From a virus, in IMG/VR virus record IMGVR_UViG_3300037840_000236, positions 1-34,515 of that record: a DNA stretch of 34,515 nt; one strand, given 5' to 3'. Below are positions 22,350-30,629 of this stretch, piece after piece (within the stretch, counting starts at the first letter, position 1; each line of letters starts with the position of its first letter). Under the pieces are notes generated by a model. The model worked only from the letters and a program-made list of their open reading frames with translations, was not told the origin of the DNA and did not search any database. The position numbers were made by a program, and so were the translations under genes.

Positions 22350-23577
22350 TGACACAGTCCACTTCCGCAGGAGTCGAAGCAGTTGCCAAAGCGCCACTCA
22401 AGTTCGAAATCGTCACCACGATATTCGTCGTTGTCTTGCTGGCGATCTGATAGACCCACGGATTGCCGGCCGCCGCGGCAACGACCGTGCACGTTGCGGC
22501 ATAGGATGTGTTGGCTTCTGTCCTGAAAAGGGGAACGGTGACTGAGCACATCGCATACGCTGTGCCGGCGGTTGGGCAAGTTCCCGCCGAGGTCGTTGTC
22601 CCGCCGTTCGTGTCGAAGACGGATGGGCAGCCTGTAGTGGTGGTGCCGCCGTTCGCATCCGTGCAAACAATAGGCTGGCTCGCGGCAACCGTACCTGCAG
22701 TCTGTAGGAGTGTGTCCGTTCCCTGAAGCCCTGTGAGGGTTGCGCTTCCCGTACCACCTTGAGCTAGCGGAAGTGGCGCAGCAAGGTGCGTCGACGTAAC
22801 CTGGTCGGAAGTATTGATGTCGATGCCTGAGTCCACAAGTTGCGCGGCGGTGCCGGCGTTGTTGCACACTTTCCAGCGCGTCGCTCCTGAGTCGGCCCAA
22901 ATCTCGGAAAATCCGGCCAGGCAAACAGGACCAGCGACGAAGGGCTCTTTGAAAGAGCCAGCGCCCCAGGACAGGAGGTTATTTGAATCGAGAGTCCAGC
23001 AAAGGTTCGCGCTGCTGGATGCGTTTCTCCAGCAAGCCGAATCTATCGACGCGAGACGCAATATGCCGGAAGTGGCGGGGTTTGTTGTTCCTGAAATGAA
23101 GGTTCCAGTGAATGTGCTGGCCGAAGAAGAAGCGACCGGGCTTCCTGGAACTTGGTCCGAGACCGCTAAGACGTCTCCGCTGGCACATGCGCTGCCGTCG
23201 TTGGCGGCACACCAAACAAACTTATAAAACGCGGTGTTCGTGAGCCAGATCGATGCGCGGCCAGTTGCGTCGAATGGAACCGGATTCGGATTCTGCGTGA
23301 GTCCGGTTGAATCTGTGAACGTCGCCTGCTGCGTGGTCGTCCCAGCGACATATGAATATAAAACTCCGGTCGTCAGAGGCTCGCCGATCGCGTTGGTGAA
23401 GTAGACGCTCCCGACGCCCATCATGGGAGAGACGGTCTGTGCTTTGAGTTGGCCAGGTATCAAAAACAGCGCAAAAAGGGCTATAATGACGGGCAATGAA
23501 CGGATGGCTATTCTTCCTTGTGGTGCTGCCGATTCTTGGATTTGGCTCCTATTACTACGTCCGGTTTGTGTTCTCAT
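22339..23577 (-). CDS. Tail fibre/spike protein with head-binding-type N-terminus and signal peptide, about 412 aa
   Basis: After a basic n-region and hydrophobic stretch (SLPVIIALFALFLI, cleavage after LKA at about 46), residues 50-122 match a common phage fibre N-terminus: VYFTNAIGEPLTTGVLYSYV, TTTQQATFTDSTG, NPVPFDATGRASIWL. Such domains attach fibres or spikes to the tail. The remainder is Ser/Thr/Ala-rich, includes the fibre pattern APLPLAQGGTGSATLTGLQG, and has 12 mature Cys. The start is uncertain: ATG 23577 lacks a ribosome site, TTG 23610 lies three bases after the upstream stop, and an antisense frame overlaps this region. Confidence 0.75.
   Translation of the reverse strand: MRTQTGRSNRSQIQESAAPQGRIAIRSLPVIIALFALFLIPGQLKAQTVSPMMGVGSVYFTNAIGEPLTTGVLYSYVAGTTTQQATFTDSTGLTQNPNPVPFDATGRASIWLTNTAFYKFVWCAANDGSACASGDVLAVSDQVPGSPVASSSASTFTGTFISGTTNPATSGILRLASIDSACWRNASSSANLCWTLDSNNLLSWGAGSFKEPFVAGPVCLAGFSEIWADSGATRWKVCNNAGTAAQLVDSGIDINTSDQVTSTHLAAPLPLAQGGTGSATLTGLQGTDTLLQTAGTVAASQPIVCTDANGGTTTTGCPSVFDTNGGTTTSAGTCPTAGTAYAMCSVTVPLFRTEANTSYAATCTVVAAAAGNPWVYQIASKTTTNIVVTISNLSGALATASTPAEVDCVITR
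23482..23487 (+). promoter_or_regulatory. TATAAT -10 box before a small plus-strand frame
   Basis: A perfect -10 hexamer TATAAT in the context GGGCTATAATGACGGGCAATG lies eight bases before an ATG at 23496. The same GGCTATAAT and near-identical spacing to an ATG occurs at 30633-30651. No convincing -35 box is found 17 bases upstream. A short-leader or leaderless start is possible. Confidence 0.35.
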
Positions 23578-23681
23578 TTTTGGCAGCGTCCTACGTTTGG
23601 CTCGTTTCAAAACTCACTGGCTCGCCGATAAGTCTTTCAACGATCCCTTCGGAGCGGATGCCGCGATCGCCGAGGCGATAG
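23496..23681 (+). CDS. Possible plus-strand membrane protein, 61 aa, antisense to a fibre start
   Basis: The frame begins MNGWLFFLVVLPILGFGSYY and continues FVFSFLAASYVWLVSKLTG, a convincing pair of membrane helices with aromatic belts, then a basic tail. A TATAAT box lies eight bases upstream. It is antisense to the start region of the fibre gene and the end of the ejection-protein gene, and antisense hydrophobic frames can arise by chance opposite charged sequence. If real, the fibre start must be nearer its signal peptide. Function unknown. Confidence 0.33.
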   Translation: MNGWLFFLVVLPILGFGSYYYVRFVFSFLAASYVWLVSKLTGSPISLSTIPSERMPRSPRR

Positions 23682-25560
23682 GAAAAGGACTCCGTGCCGG
23701 CGCGGGTGGCGCAACTGTCACTTTAGGATTCGAAGATTCAGGCAAGAATGAAAGCGGATCGCGCGGCATGCTCATCTTGGCCGCAGCGCTCATCTTCGTT
23801 TGGTTCCAAAGACTGAGCTGGCAGAGGCTCGATATGTTGGCGCCCGTCCCCGAAGGATTTGGATCGTAATTGATCCGGTTGGCGAGATCCGCTTTGAGAT
23901 ACAACTCCTTGACTGCGTCCGGATCGAACAGGGCTTTGAGATACGCGTCGCTGTACCCACCAAGTCCATCGTGCCCAATCCTGAACCTGCTTTTAGCGAT
24001 GTCCTGAACCACCTGGCGTTGCAGCGCATCGATCGCCGGACCATCGTTAGTAATGTTGCCCTTCGCGTCGCGCACTGTTGTCTCATTTCGAAGAGTCTCG
24101 ATGTCTGTCGCAGGAGCATTTTCAAGCGAGGTAACTATCCTTGTCGGATCGCCTTGTCGAATGGCTTTGTACAGAACGCTGTTCCTGTCTCCGTACTTGG
24201 TCGAGTAATCTTTCCATCCAGAGTTGGCGGAGCGCCAGTTGTCCACGTCCCGAGGGCCAGCGCTTGCATCCATCGCTGAATCGACGACTCCCGACATTTG
24301 CTTGAAGATCGCTTCAGTCTTGTCCGGCAGTCCCTCGGTATCGCCGAGATTCCGAAAGAAAGAACGAAGCTCAATTCCTTGCGCGAATGTCGGCTTGAAT
24401 CCTTCCGGTCTTCCGGACAACAAGTCTTCGACTACCGCTCTCATGCTGCGCGGCGTCTGCGCCAAAATTTGTTCCTCCGCTCCCATGGGCAAGCCGCCTT
24501 TTAGTTGGTTCCAGGCGTTTGAAATGGGAGTTGGGTTTACCGGACGATCCATCAAATAGTCGATTTGCTTGTATCCGTTGGAAGCATTCTCGTGCGAGAC
24601 GCTCTTGGCGGTTTTGACTGTGTCCTGAATCGTCTCACCGGCTTGCTCAGTCGATAGGCCGCCACGCTTCGGATCCACCGTGTCCATGAAATTGTTGACC
24701 GACTCACCGAACTTCGCTTGTTGCTCCCTGAGTGCCGCCGTAAGTTCCTTACCGCCGACGGCGGCAGTTGTGCCGGCCTTTTGTAAATTCTGAGCCATCG
24801 CGTCTTCAGTGGCTTGCCCCGGAGTAAGTTTGATTCCCTCATCGGAGGCGTGCGTGATGACTTCGCGGGGTGTGTTGTTGAGAGCGGGCTGAATCTGGCC
24901 GGCAGGGCGAGCCGCATCGGCCTCAGGGGGCGTCAGCTTTCTCCCCAGAGCCTCTTCGACAGTCGTGGCTGGAGATAGCCGGCTCCAAATGGGCAATTTC
25001 CCCAATAGCGGAACGCCCATCGCACCGGCGACATTTCCGACAGTGCCCGCAAGAACGGCCTGATCAGGAGTCGCGCCCACCTCTTCCGCAGTTTTCTTGG
25101 CTCCATATCCTGCAACTGCTCCGCCCGCGATGCTTGTGAGCGCTTTGACCGGAGAAAGAGTCAGTTCCGTCGCCGTGAACGGTGCGGTTGCCGCAAGGGC
25201 TGTCGGGCCGACGGCGGAGAGGATTTCATTTGTTCCCTTCGCGACATCGCCCTTCGCGATATCCTTTCCGCCCGTGACGGCAAGGCCTCCAGGCTGCCGC
25301 TCTAGCGACATCATGTCTGGCGTATTCGATTTCGCCATTTCAACTGCGCGCGCGCGGAATTGCTCGTCGGTTTCACCAGGTCGCTGCGTGAGGTTTCCGC
25401 CTGGAGCCTGATACGTCGCCACGTCCTGGTTGACGTTCTGTACGGGACCGCCAGGGAATTGCTGGTAGGCGCCGACATTGGAACTAACCGGCAGAGGAAC
25501 TGGAGTCCAAGCAGATGCGGCCGGATCCGGAACTGGCGTCCAGCCCGTCGCGCCACTCAT
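23614..25560 (-). CDS. Ejection-type internal virion protein (P22 gp16-like position), 648 aa
   Basis: The long protein has a Pro/Gln-rich N-terminus, a segment of Gly/Ala helices that could insert in a membrane (about 120-190, ALAATAPFTATEL; SIAGGAVAGYGAKKTAEEVG; GTVGNVAGAMGVPLLG), then a soluble helical body. Third of three consecutive large genes after the gp10-like hub, it occupies the place of gp16 in the P22 order. Such proteins leave the virion and form a channel during DNA ejection. Only one Cys is present. The ATG overlaps the preceding stop as ATGA. Assignment is by position and composition. Confidence 0.62.
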   Translation of the reverse strand: MSGATGWTPVPDPAASAWTPVPLPVSSNVGAYQQFPGGPVQNVNQDVATYQAPGGNLTQRPGETDEQFRARAVEMAKSNTPDMMSLERQPGGLAVTGGKDIAKGDVAKGTNEILSAVGPTALAATAPFTATELTLSPVKALTSIAGGAVAGYGAKKTAEEVGATPDQAVLAGTVGNVAGAMGVPLLGKLPIWSRLSPATTVEEALGRKLTPPEADAARPAGQIQPALNNTPREVITHASDEGIKLTPGQATEDAMAQNLQKAGTTAAVGGKELTAALREQQAKFGESVNNFMDTVDPKRGGLSTEQAGETIQDTVKTAKSVSHENASNGYKQIDYLMDRPVNPTPISNAWNQLKGGLPMGAEEQILAQTPRSMRAVVEDLLSGRPEGFKPTFAQGIELRSFFRNLGDTEGLPDKTEAIFKQMSGVVDSAMDASAGPRDVDNWRSANSGWKDYSTKYGDRNSVLYKAIRQGDPTRIVTSLENAPATDIETLRNETTVRDAKGNITNDGPAIDALQRQVVQDIAKSRFRIGHDGLGGYSDAYLKALFDPDAVKELYLKADLANRINYDPNPSGTGANISSLCQLSLWNQTKMSAAAKMSMPRDPLSFLPESSNPKVTVAPPAPARSPFPIASAIAASAPKGSLKDLSASQ

Positions 25561-27104
25561 TGCGTCTTCTGCTCCTGCTTTTCGAGTGTCCAACCTTTGG
25601 GAAGCTCTGTGCCGGCGGGCGCGCTTTGGATAACGCCATTCGTATCGCGCGCAAAGATGAGCGCCGGTGCCCCGCTCTTCCCTGTCACCTTATCGAGCGT
25701 CGTTATCTCGCCCGTTTTCGTCATCGCGGGAGTTTGCGACGGGTCGATCGAGTGACCTTTCGCGATAAGCTGCGAACTTATGATCGCGCGGTTGTACGCA
25801 GCGTCCGTCACAATGTCCATCAGCTGGTTGCCTTCTTTGGCGAGTTCTGGTGTCAGCTTGCCAGCCAAAGACTTCGTGGCCCATGCATTCCAGCGCGTCG
25901 CCCAATCCGGAGACACACCGGCTGCCTGTGCTTCTGCCGGCGAGATGCGATTGATTCCGCCAGCGTGATTGATGCCGAGAACTTCCATCGTCGGAATCAT
26001 GTTCGTCAGCAGCGCGTTTCCGTCGGCGCCGGCGACGATCGAGGCCTTTGTTTGATTCGCCTGCGCGAGTGCGCCAGCGTAACCACGTTGTGGATCCGTC
26101 CAGATTTTCTCGTTGGCGGTCAGGCCGACCTCGCCGAATTTGTTGCCCATCATCGCCTTGGCTTGAGCGAGCGTTGCTTGCTTCATGCCTTCAGACTGCT
26201 CGGCAGAATCGGCGCGAGACTGAACTTTTTGCAGCGTTTCCCAATCTGGAGCGCCCTTCAGTTCATTGACGAATGCAGCCTTCATCGGATCCGGGAGAGC
26301 CGTGTAGGAGTTCACCGTGTCGGTCGCGGTCTTCAGTTGATCAGCCGTGGGAGCTGCGGCGGAGCGAGTCGCCTGCGTCGCTCCCGCCTGCTCTTTCAGC
26401 GCGTCTGCTTCATCTTTGTGATAGCCAGCGATGCTGCTCTCGACCTTCGCCAGGTTGATCATGGACGGTAGATGGTCCAGAGACGAGTTCAGAAACGCCT
26501 GCAGTTCTTGCGGAGGAATAGACTCTGGAGGATCTGCCGCAAGAGATTGCTTAAGTTGGTCAAACGCAGGTTGCGCCTTTGAGACAGGCATATCGAGAAT
26601 CGACGCCATTTTCGATTGAAGATCGTCGATCGTTTTCTGATATGCGGTGATTTTGTCGGAGGTGGCAGCGGCGTTGTTCTTGGCTGTTTCCGAGACTTTC
26701 GACGAACGATCTAGGAATCCGCTTACTACGGCGCCCGCGTCCTCGGGCAGCACCTTCCCGTATTTTCCCGACATGAGTTCAGACATCATCGCGTTGGGAT
26801 CGAAGCCTGGCGCGTCGCTGGACGCGGCATTCGTAGTAATCGTCTTCGCGAAATCGGGATCGGCCCAGGCCTTGGCCATCGCTTGCTGCGACGCGAGTTT
26901 GGCTTGCGCCTGTTGCGTCGCGATCTGCTGTTGCTGAGTAACCTGCTGCTCTTGTGCGGCCTGCTGCTGTTTGATTTGAAGGTCCAGAGGCAACTGCTGA
27001 GATTGCCCGAGCATGTTCTTGAGCTGGACCACTTTCGCGTAGTTCGCGAGGAGGTCCGGTTGTTGAATTCTGTAGTCCGGCAAAGGACTGGCTGGAATTG
27101 GCAT
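25557..27104 (-). CDS. Ejection-type internal virion protein (P22 gp20-like position), 515 aa
   Basis: The sequence starts MPIPASPLPDYRIQQPDLLA; residues 40-75 are an extreme Gln-rich coiled coil (QQQAAQEQQVTQQQQIATQQ) and the rest is Ala/Gln/Lys-rich helix with no Cys. This is the profile of phage ejection proteins. It lies between the gp7-like gene and the gp16-like gene, as gp20 does in P22. The DYRIQQPDLLANY opening resembles many podophage internal proteins. There is no clear ribosome site; the ATG follows the upstream stop by three bases. Confidence 0.65.
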   Translation of the reverse strand: MPIPASPLPDYRIQQPDLLANYAKVVQLKNMLGQSQQLPLDLQIKQQQAAQEQQVTQQQQIATQQAQAKLASQQAMAKAWADPDFAKTITTNAASSDAPGFDPNAMMSELMSGKYGKVLPEDAGAVVSGFLDRSSKVSETAKNNAAATSDKITAYQKTIDDLQSKMASILDMPVSKAQPAFDQLKQSLAADPPESIPPQELQAFLNSSLDHLPSMINLAKVESSIAGYHKDEADALKEQAGATQATRSAAAPTADQLKTATDTVNSYTALPDPMKAAFVNELKGAPDWETLQKVQSRADSAEQSEGMKQATLAQAKAMMGNKFGEVGLTANEKIWTDPQRGYAGALAQANQTKASIVAGADGNALLTNMIPTMEVLGINHAGGINRISPAEAQAAGVSPDWATRWNAWATKSLAGKLTPELAKEGNQLMDIVTDAAYNRAIISSQLIAKGHSIDPSQTPAMTKTGEITTLDKVTGKSGAPALIFARDTNGVIQSAPAGTELPKGWTLEKQEQKTQ

Positions 27105-27107
27105 AGT

Positions 27108-27980
27108 CTATTGGGGTGCCGGAATCGCGGTCGATCCGCCCGGCAGGTAGTAACCTGGATTATTCGGATCCGCTGGCAAAGCATTGCTTGAGCCGCCATA
27201 GGTCAGCGACGTCGGACTAACTCCCGCCATCGGTGCCTGCGTAGCCGTCACGTTGTTCGCGTTGTTCGTCATCCCGTAGAGCTGCGCCATGCTCGAAAGA
27301 TTTCCGAGTGCCCCGCTCCAGGCATTCGCCGAGCCAATCGTGCCAGCAGCCTGCGCTGCGCCTTCCTGACCATAGAGCGAAGCGATGTCTCCGCCGAACT
27401 GAGCCGAAGTCTGACCAGCTCCTTGCGCCGCCTGCAGGCCCTGACCAGACAAGCCCATTAATCTCGAATACGTATTGTTCTGATTGTTCAAGAACGTCTG
27501 GTAGGCGTTTTGGTACTGCGTAAGCGCATTGTTGAACGTGTTCTGATAGTTCGTCGACGCAGTGCCCTGGGCGTAGTTGTTCATGTCGGCGAGCGTCTTG
27601 CCTGAAAGCAAGCCACCTTGCCCCGCCGCTGAATTTTGGACTGCGTTCAAGCCCTGGTTGAGTTGGAACTGGTAGCCAGGAGTCTGCGCGGCCTGTGCCG
27701 CAGTTGGAGCGGTGAATGCTTGCGTCCAGGGCGTGAGCAATCCTTGCCCTGGCGTGCCGAGCATCTGAGAAAGCGTCCCGGTTGCCGCTGAGCCGGCCTG
27801 AAGGTACGGCGAATAGTTTCCGAGCGCCGTATTTTCCTGCTGCTGAAGTTCTTGCTGGGCCTTTTGCTCAGCGGCGATCTGCTCTGAGGCTGCACTATTC
27901 GCAGCGTTAGATCCTAGAAGGCCACCGAAGATCGAGCCAACTCCACTGACGATGCCACCAATTGCCTGTCCTATCGGCAT
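27108..27980 (-). CDS. P22 gp7-like DNA transfer (ejection) protein, 290 aa
   Basis: An N-terminal Gly-rich hydrophobic stretch (AIGGIVSGVGSIFGGLLGSN) is followed by a coiled-coil segment and repeated helical motifs: FTAPTAAQAAQTPGYQFQLN, QNSAAGQGGLLSGKTLADMN, TYSRLMGLSGQG. This is a widespread podophage ejection-protein pattern, the internal DNA-transfer protein that leaves the head first. There are no Cys. The ribosome site AAGGAG lies seven bases before the ATG, and the start overlaps the end of the GNAT gene by ten bases. Confidence 0.8.
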   Translation of the reverse strand: MPIGQAIGGIVSGVGSIFGGLLGSNAANSAASEQIAAEQKAQQELQQQENTALGNYSPYLQAGSAATGTLSQMLGTPGQGLLTPWTQAFTAPTAAQAAQTPGYQFQLNQGLNAVQNSAAGQGGLLSGKTLADMNNYAQGTASTNYQNTFNNALTQYQNAYQTFLNNQNNTYSRLMGLSGQGLQAAQGAGQTSAQFGGDIASLYGQEGAAQAAGTIGSANAWSGALGNLSSMAQLYGMTNNANNVTATQAPMAGVSPTSLTYGGSSNALPADPNNPGYYLPGGSTAIPAPQ

Positions 27981-28336
27981 GGAGCAAGCTCCTTACGCCA
28001 GACCGACCACGGCTCTTTGAGGTACGCAAGGCGAGCGATGTAATCTTCCATGACTTGACCGTTTCCGTATGCGAATGCGGTAGACGCGCCAATCATCCGC
28101 AGTTCACCCTCGGCGCGCTGGACGAGCAGGTTCATCAGGGCGCTGCCACGTCGCGATTCGTCAACGTAAATTCCTTCCAGATGTGCCACTGAGACGATGA
28201 AGATTCTTCCGACCAGTTTTCCGTCGCGACTCTCGGCAACGAACGCGCGGCAACCTCCCATCGGAGGCGTGATCTTGTCGGGGAATTCTTGCAGCCTGTT
28301 CCAATTCGCCGGAGCTAACTTCCGGATGCAGTCCAT
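27971..28336 (-). CDS. GNAT-family acetyltransferase, 121 aa
   Basis: The sequence carries the GNAT core: a beta strand (LVGRIFIVSVAHLEGIYVDE), the acetyl-CoA-binding turn RRGSAL and following helix (MNLLVQRAEGELRMIG), and a C-terminal strand-helix region (MEDYIARLAYLKEP). The R-R-G-S-A turn is a compact form of the Q/RxxGxG/A motif. It is an N-acetyltransferase, substrate unknown. It sits within the virion operon between the 180-aa protein and the gp7-like protein; the ATG shares one base with the upstream stop (TGATG). Confidence 0.75.
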   Translation of the reverse strand: MDCIRKLAPANWNRLQEFPDKITPPMGGCRAFVAESRDGKLVGRIFIVSVAHLEGIYVDESRRGSALMNLLVQRAEGELRMIGASTAFAYGNGQVMEDYIARLAYLKEPWSVWRKELAPCR

Positions 28337-28878
28337 CAAAACTCGCTCACCATCAAATTGCTGCCATTGATCAAATTCAGCGCGTCACCGACGGGCCCGG
28401 AGATCGCGATGTAATAGCGATACTGCGCCGTTGCCGAGAGGCCCGAATCGATCACCGACAGCGTTGCTGGCGTATTCACTCCGGCCGGAAGCGATCCTCC
28501 GCCAAATGAATCGCCGCCCACCACGACGTCACCAACGTTTGGCGCGGCGCCATTGGCCGGAATTGGTCCCGCAGTTCGCATCACGAATACTTGGTACACA
28601 CCGGCAGCGCTTGCCTTGAGCGTGACGCGCGCCTGAACCTGCGTCTCCGCATATTTGGCCGGTATGAGCGCGCCCGTTCCGATGCCAGTCGATTGAACCG
28701 CGCCATTGCATACAACTGCCGTCGCGTTCGTGGAGGCTTGAACGCGATTGTTGAGCGGCCGCGCGATGACGTCATCGATCGCCTGAAGGAATTGCGTGCG
28801 CTGAAAGCCGGAGCCGTTCTTTTCCCAGTCGGTTGGCTGGATGTTCGGCAAAAGCTGCTTGCGAGCGGTGTTGGCCAT
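28336..28878 (-). CDS. Virion-module protein of unknown function, 180 aa
   Basis: It begins MANTARKQLLPNIQPTDWEK; the body after residue 60 is beta-rich with Gly/Ala/Val/Thr (YQVFVMRTAGPIPANGAAPN, VVVGGDSFGGGSLPAGVN) and ends LMVSEF. It has one Cys. In the P22 order this position would hold the tail needle or a neighbouring small protein, but the length and beta content do not allow naming it. The start ATG shares a base with the gp10-like stop (TAATG) and has GGAAG upstream. No signal peptide is present. Confidence 0.65.
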   Translation of the reverse strand: MANTARKQLLPNIQPTDWEKNGSGFQRTQFLQAIDDVIARPLNNRVQASTNATAVVCNGAVQSTGIGTGALIPAKYAETQVQARVTLKASAAGVYQVFVMRTAGPIPANGAAPNVGDVVVGGDSFGGGSLPAGVNTPATLSVIDSGLSATAQYRYYIAISGPVGDALNLINGSNLMVSEF

Positions 28879-30416
28879 TATTGCAACTTCCGAAATTGCT
28901 GCGACAGTCTTTCGTAACTCTGTTCAGTCGGCGAGATGAACGCGTCACTAATTCCCCATTTAATGGCATCGCTGACCGTCACCCTGAACGTCCACTGGCG
29001 CGCTTTGCCAAGCCGACGAATCACAGCACGCGTCTTGAATTCGCCCGCTTGGCCGCACGCGATCTGCGCATTGATTGCCCAGGTCTTACCGAAGTCCTTC
29101 GACACCGACAGCATCGCGTACGGATCGCGCGGCTTGCCGAAGCCATCGAGCAACGGAGGCTGCGGGCCCATGCCTGTCTCGAAATCAACCTGGAATTCGT
29201 CTATGAATGTCCATTTCGATTCGGTTGAAACCGTGGGTCCTATACGAGTTCGAATGATCGGCATGCTCAAAACGGGCGAGAGCATTTCGGAAAAATAGCT
29301 TACGTTCATCGAGTAGACTGTTCCGCTCGCGTAATCTCCCACCAGGTGCTGGCCGAAATTGTAAGTGTGGCAACGCATCCGATGCGCTTGCTGCTGGCCA
29401 GCGATAAGAGAAGATCGACGATGCCAAAAGCCGAGATCGAGATCGTAGGCCCAAGTTGCATTCGCTGTCGGAAAGCGAAGGACATAGAAATTGTGGCCCT
29501 GGTCCTGCATCGCCAAACCTTGCGCGTCGGAGATTACGTTCTGGCTCATCCAGTACTCAAAGGCGTGATCCGAGATCCTCTGCGGGATGAATCCATTCGC
29601 CGCAAATGCCACGCCCGCGCCGCGCTCGTCTCCGCCAAGCCAACAAACAGTGGTCCCGCTCGCGAGCGCGACTCTCACGACCGAGAACTGCGCGGCGATA
29701 CCGACCTCCATGAATCCACCATTGGCGACTGAGAACGGGAAAACAGGATTGCCCGCGTTGTAGTAAGCGACCGCACGCTTGCCTCCGAAGACCCACAGCA
29801 AACGGTTCGTTGCGATGAGCGACAGCAGCGCGTCGGAGTAAACTGACACCTGCGATACCGACAGCCCCGGCCAGTTCGTTGCGTCTTCTGCATTCGATAC
29901 GAAGAAATCGTTGGCGTTGGTAAGTGCGATGAAAAAGCCGTCCAGGTAATCGACCATCAGAACGCCGTTGGGCTGTCCAGCGATGGCCACATACGAATTC
30001 GTGACGAGAGAAAAGACGGTCAGCGTTCCGCCGCTGCAGATGAGAAGTTGCGAAGGGTAAGCGCCGCCAGTTGCGCCGCCTGCCACCATCGTTACGGGCA
30101 GGCCATCATCGATGATGTTGTTGTTTGGCGCGCTGGCCGGGCCATAGTCGGCAACCGCAGCATTCGCAAGAGTCTCGAAAAGATGCGTTCCCGCAACCCA
30201 AAACGTGCGGCCGTTCACGGTGCAAGCGCCGCGCGTTGAGGGAAGGTTCGGAGCGAGAAGGCAGAAAAACTTCAAGCCAGGTGCGGGCATCAGGCCGAAC
30301 TGCGTGCGGCCGCCGGGCGATTCAACTTGCTCGTTGTACCAGTTGAAAAGCTGCTCGGCGTCCATCAGGGGATTCTGGCTTGTGTAGTTTCCTGAGTTGC
30401 AAAAGCCGAAGCGCAT
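28878..30416 (-). CDS. P22 gp10-like packaged-DNA stabilisation protein (tail hub), 512 aa
   Basis: The pattern NWYNEQVES....G.....MPAPGLKFF, then VDYLDGFFIAL, DFFVSNAEDATNWPGLSVSQ, LLWVFGGKRAVAYYNAGNPV, FPFSVANGGFMEVGI and CWLGGDERG, fits P22 gp10-type hub proteins that close the portal after packaging and attach fibres. Beta-propeller-like blades are expected for the family. Length (512) is close to gp10 (about 472). GGAAG lies upstream of the start. It has seven Cys. No membrane or export signal, as expected of a virion core protein. Confidence 0.82.
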   Translation of the reverse strand: MRFGFCNSGNYTSQNPLMDAEQLFNWYNEQVESPGGRTQFGLMPAPGLKFFCLLAPNLPSTRGACTVNGRTFWVAGTHLFETLANAAVADYGPASAPNNNIIDDGLPVTMVAGGATGGAYPSQLLICSGGTLTVFSLVTNSYVAIAGQPNGVLMVDYLDGFFIALTNANDFFVSNAEDATNWPGLSVSQVSVYSDALLSLIATNRLLWVFGGKRAVAYYNAGNPVFPFSVANGGFMEVGIAAQFSVVRVALASGTTVCWLGGDERGAGVAFAANGFIPQRISDHAFEYWMSQNVISDAQGLAMQDQGHNFYVLRFPTANATWAYDLDLGFWHRRSSLIAGQQQAHRMRCHTYNFGQHLVGDYASGTVYSMNVSYFSEMLSPVLSMPIIRTRIGPTVSTESKWTFIDEFQVDFETGMGPQPPLLDGFGKPRDPYAMLSVSKDFGKTWAINAQIACGQAGEFKTRAVIRRLGKARQWTFRVTVSDAIKWGISDAFISPTEQSYERLSQQFRKLQ

Positions 30417-30629
30417 TTAAGTTATACTTCCGCCTAGTCTGCGGAGGATTGCTCCGGGAAGTGGCGCGAGAAAGGCACCGTCCAAAGAGCTGTGACACGG
30501 CCAGCTACGCGCCATAGCTGCAATTCCCCGGTGAGTGTGGAGCTCGAAAAAGGGCAACGATTCGGATGATCCATGGCTTCCGAAGCGATCCCGTTCGATG
30601 CCATCCATGGGCAGTCCTTGGCAGCGCAT
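30417..30629 (-). CDS. Possible 70-aa protein between gp4-like and gp10-like genes
   Basis: A frame starting MRCQGLPMDGIERDRFGSHG runs to a TAA that directly abuts the gp10-like ATG, and has GGGGGA upstream at 11-base spacing. The start region (TATA.YYTAAATGCGCT) closely matches the gp10-like start region. Against coding: the composition is not distinctive, no family is recognised, and the same bases form a nested stem structure (30451-30543). The alternative is a non-coding plus-strand element. I see no other gene in 30417-30648. Confidence 0.35.
   Translation of the reverse strand: MRCQGLPMDGIERDRFGSHGSSESLPFFELHTHRGIAAMARSWPCHSSLDGAFLAPLPGAILRRLGGSIT
30451..30543. other. Nested stem structure, candidate structured RNA
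   Basis: Three collinear complementary segments pair in nested order: GCTCC (30451-30455) with GGAGC (30539-30543); GGGAA (30456-30460) with TTCCC (30524-30528); TGGCGCG (30462-30468) with CGCGCCA (30508-30514). The inner part can add CCGT/ACGG. The structure lies in the only stretch of the virion module without a confident gene, just before the plus-strand cassette. Either strand could be transcribed; a promoter-like element precedes it on the plus strand (30411-30428). Confidence 0.4.

Noticed and set aside
10838-30534. 17-base near-match CTGYAATTCCCCGGTGA at 10838-10854 and 30518-30534
   Set aside because: About one to two pairs of 17-mers with a single mismatch are expected by chance in 34.5 kb, and the first copy lies inside a coding sequence.
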